Assembly: GCA_963800255.1 (NCBI GenBank)
Contig: CAWDAK010000022.1
Coordinates: forward strand, 124,001-188,000
Direction of reading: 5' to 3'
From: DATFVA01 sp963800255
GTDB taxonomy: Bacteria; Bacteroidota; Ignavibacteria; Ignavibacteriales; Ignavibacteriaceae
Length of the DNA: 64,000 nucleotides
Position numbers and translations under genes: made by a program. A model generated the notes under the pieces. That model was not told the origin of the DNA and did not search any database. It was given only the letters and a program-made list of their open reading frames with translations. Positions 63,089 to 64,000 of this stretch are shown here, in pieces. The stretch's first letter is position 1; every line of letters begins with the position of its first letter.

Positions 63089-64000
63089 TTGCCAAATAAA
63101 GAAAAAGCTCCTTATAACCGTACGCTCGAAATCGTTCCGGCTGAAGTCCAAAAACTAAAATCTTCCCTTCTCAAAATAAGCTCTTCTGTTACTAAAGAAA
63201 TCATTTCCGGGAAAATTATAAACCAGGATCTGCTTTCGGTAATAGATTTGCTGCCGGATTCATTCATAGACCTTCTGTTTGTTGACCCCCCTTATAATAT
63301 TTATAAAAAGTTCAATACCAATGCATTTAATATAGTTGACTCTGGAAAGTATGAGCAGTGGATGGAAAGCTGGCTCAGTAAAATGATAAGGTTGCTTAAA
63401 CCCGATGCTTCTGTATATATATGCGGCGACTGGAGAGCGTCGGCTGCAATCTATAATGCAGGTTCTAAATATTTAATACTTCGAAACAGGATTACCTGGG
63501 AAAGAGAAAAGGGAAGAGGAGCAAAAGCTAATTGGAAGAACTGCTCCGAGGATATCTGGTATTTTACTGCAGGAAGTGATTATAAATTTAATATTGATGA
63601 TGTAAAAATAAAACGCAGAGTGCTTGCTCCATACAGGGAAAACGGAAAGCCTAAAGATTGGGTTGAAGAAAACAGTTCAAACTTCAGGATTACTCATCCT
63701 TCAAATATATGGACTGATATTACAGTTCCTTTCTGGTCTATGTCGGAAAATACAGATCATCCTACTCAGAAGCCTGAAAAACTGCTTGCAAAAATTATCC
63801 TTGCCAGTTCAAACGAGGGCGATACGGTTTTTGATCCTTTTCTGGGATCAGGTACCACGGCGTCAGCAGCAAAAAAACTTGGCAGGAACTACTGCGGAGT
63901 AGAAATTGATGAATACTACTGTCTGCTGGCTCAGAAGAGGCTTGAGCTTGCGGAAAGTGATAAATCGATACAAGGATTCAGCGACGGGATGTTCTGGGAA
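63089..64000 (+). CDS. Beta-class DNA methyltransferase (3' end outside window)
   Basis: Starts at TTG 63089, 5 bases after the hybrid kinase stop, and stays open to the right edge (304 codons). Amino-methyltransferase of the beta class: catalytic FVDPPYN comes first (DPPY at residues 66-69), then a target-recognition stretch with the characteristic HPTQKPEKLL (about 225), and the AdoMet motif FDPFLGSGTTASAAKKLGR last (about 248-266). This order with QKP is seen in CcrM/HinfI-type N6-adenine or N4-cytosine methylases. No restriction enzyme is visible upstream, so it may be an orphan methylase or a partner whose restriction gene is to the right. Confidence 0.85.
   Translation, partial: MPNKEKAPYNRTLEIVPAEVQKLKSSLLKISSSVTKEIISGKIINQDLLSVIDLLPDSFIDLLFVDPPYNIYKKFNTNAFNIVDSGKYEQWMESWLSKMIRLLKPDASVYICGDWRASAAIYNAGSKYLILRNRITWEREKGRGAKANWKNCSEDIWYFTAGSDYKFNIDDVKIKRRVLAPYRENGKPKDWVEENSSNFRITHPSNIWTDITVPFWSMSENTDHPTQKPEKLLAKIILASSNEGDTVFDPFLGSGTTASAAKKLGRNYCGVEIDEYYCLLAQKRLELAESDKSIQGFSDGMFWE

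Overview
This 64 kb window looks like a chromosomal piece of an environmental bacterium of the Bacteroidota/Chlorobi group, most likely Ignavibacteria (inference). The evidence is: several secreted proteins ending in a type IX secretion (T9SS) type A sorting domain with the PNPFNPxT signature, a bacillithiol deacetylase (BshB1), a SusC/TonB-like receptor with an N-terminal carboxypeptidase-regulatory domain, Reg_prop/Y_Y_Y sensor kinases, and AT-rich, compact gene packing. No tRNA, rRNA, CRISPR array, prophage or transposase gene was seen.

Layout. 1-2.9 kb: a PAS histidine kinase (cut by the left edge) and its NtrC-type sigma-54 activator. 3.0-8.8 kb: an orphan CheW-like protein and a curli (functional amyloid) locus: csgE fused to LysM, csgF, csgG with an extra C-terminal barrel, a shattered csgA, a csgB-like gene with one extra base, and a CsgH/CsgC-like gene. 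8.8-10.3 kb: a large lipoprotein. 10.5-13.7 kb: a membrane histidine kinase and an OmpR-type regulator. 13.8-17.5 kb: two T9SS cargo proteins. 17.5-20.2 kb: rsmD, a PilM-like/membrane/ComEA-like trio. 20.3-23.2 kb: hrcA-grpE-dnaJ heat-shock operon with a CIRCE operator. 23.3-31.7 kb: purM, a lipoprotein plus TonB-dependent receptor pair, a TatD-radical SAM fusion, PBP4-type peptidase, M28 peptidase and prmA. 31.7-42 kb: an amidohydrolase, three more T9SS proteins, and a NarL regulator with a giant propeller kinase. 42.2-47.5 kb: bshB1 and a copper island (copA, a CopZ-like chaperone, an HMA-AraC regulator, a small lipoprotein). 47.6-49 kb: a short RecQ. 49.3-59.4 kb: a seven-gene minus-strand tricarboxylic-acid cluster (icd, cstA, HD protein, aconitase, MmgE/PrpD, CitD-CitE fusion, citF). 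59.7-64 kb: a BarA-like hybrid kinase and a beta-class DNA methyltransferase running off the right edge.

How it fits together. The curli genes form a secretion/nucleation set (CsgG pore, CsgE and CsgF accessory factors, curlin subunits, CsgH-like inhibitor); the adjoining sigma-54 activator and a palindrome-rich leader suggest local control. The tricarboxylate cluster could interconvert 2-oxoglutarate, isocitrate, aconitate and citrate and cleave citrate (or a relative) with a CoA-free citrate lyase.

Sequence quality. Six genes are each broken by one or two simple frameshifts, and every one of the seven is repaired by deleting a single base; csgA carries many more. The sites share no slippery motif. 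I read this as an insertion-biased sequencing/assembly artefact more probably than as true pseudogenes, so these genes are annotated over their full reconstructed span. Two families of dispersed repeats (GTCATTCYGAA hairpins and a MITE-like element with 14-bp ends GAGGCTGTCT) sit mostly at gene 3' ends.
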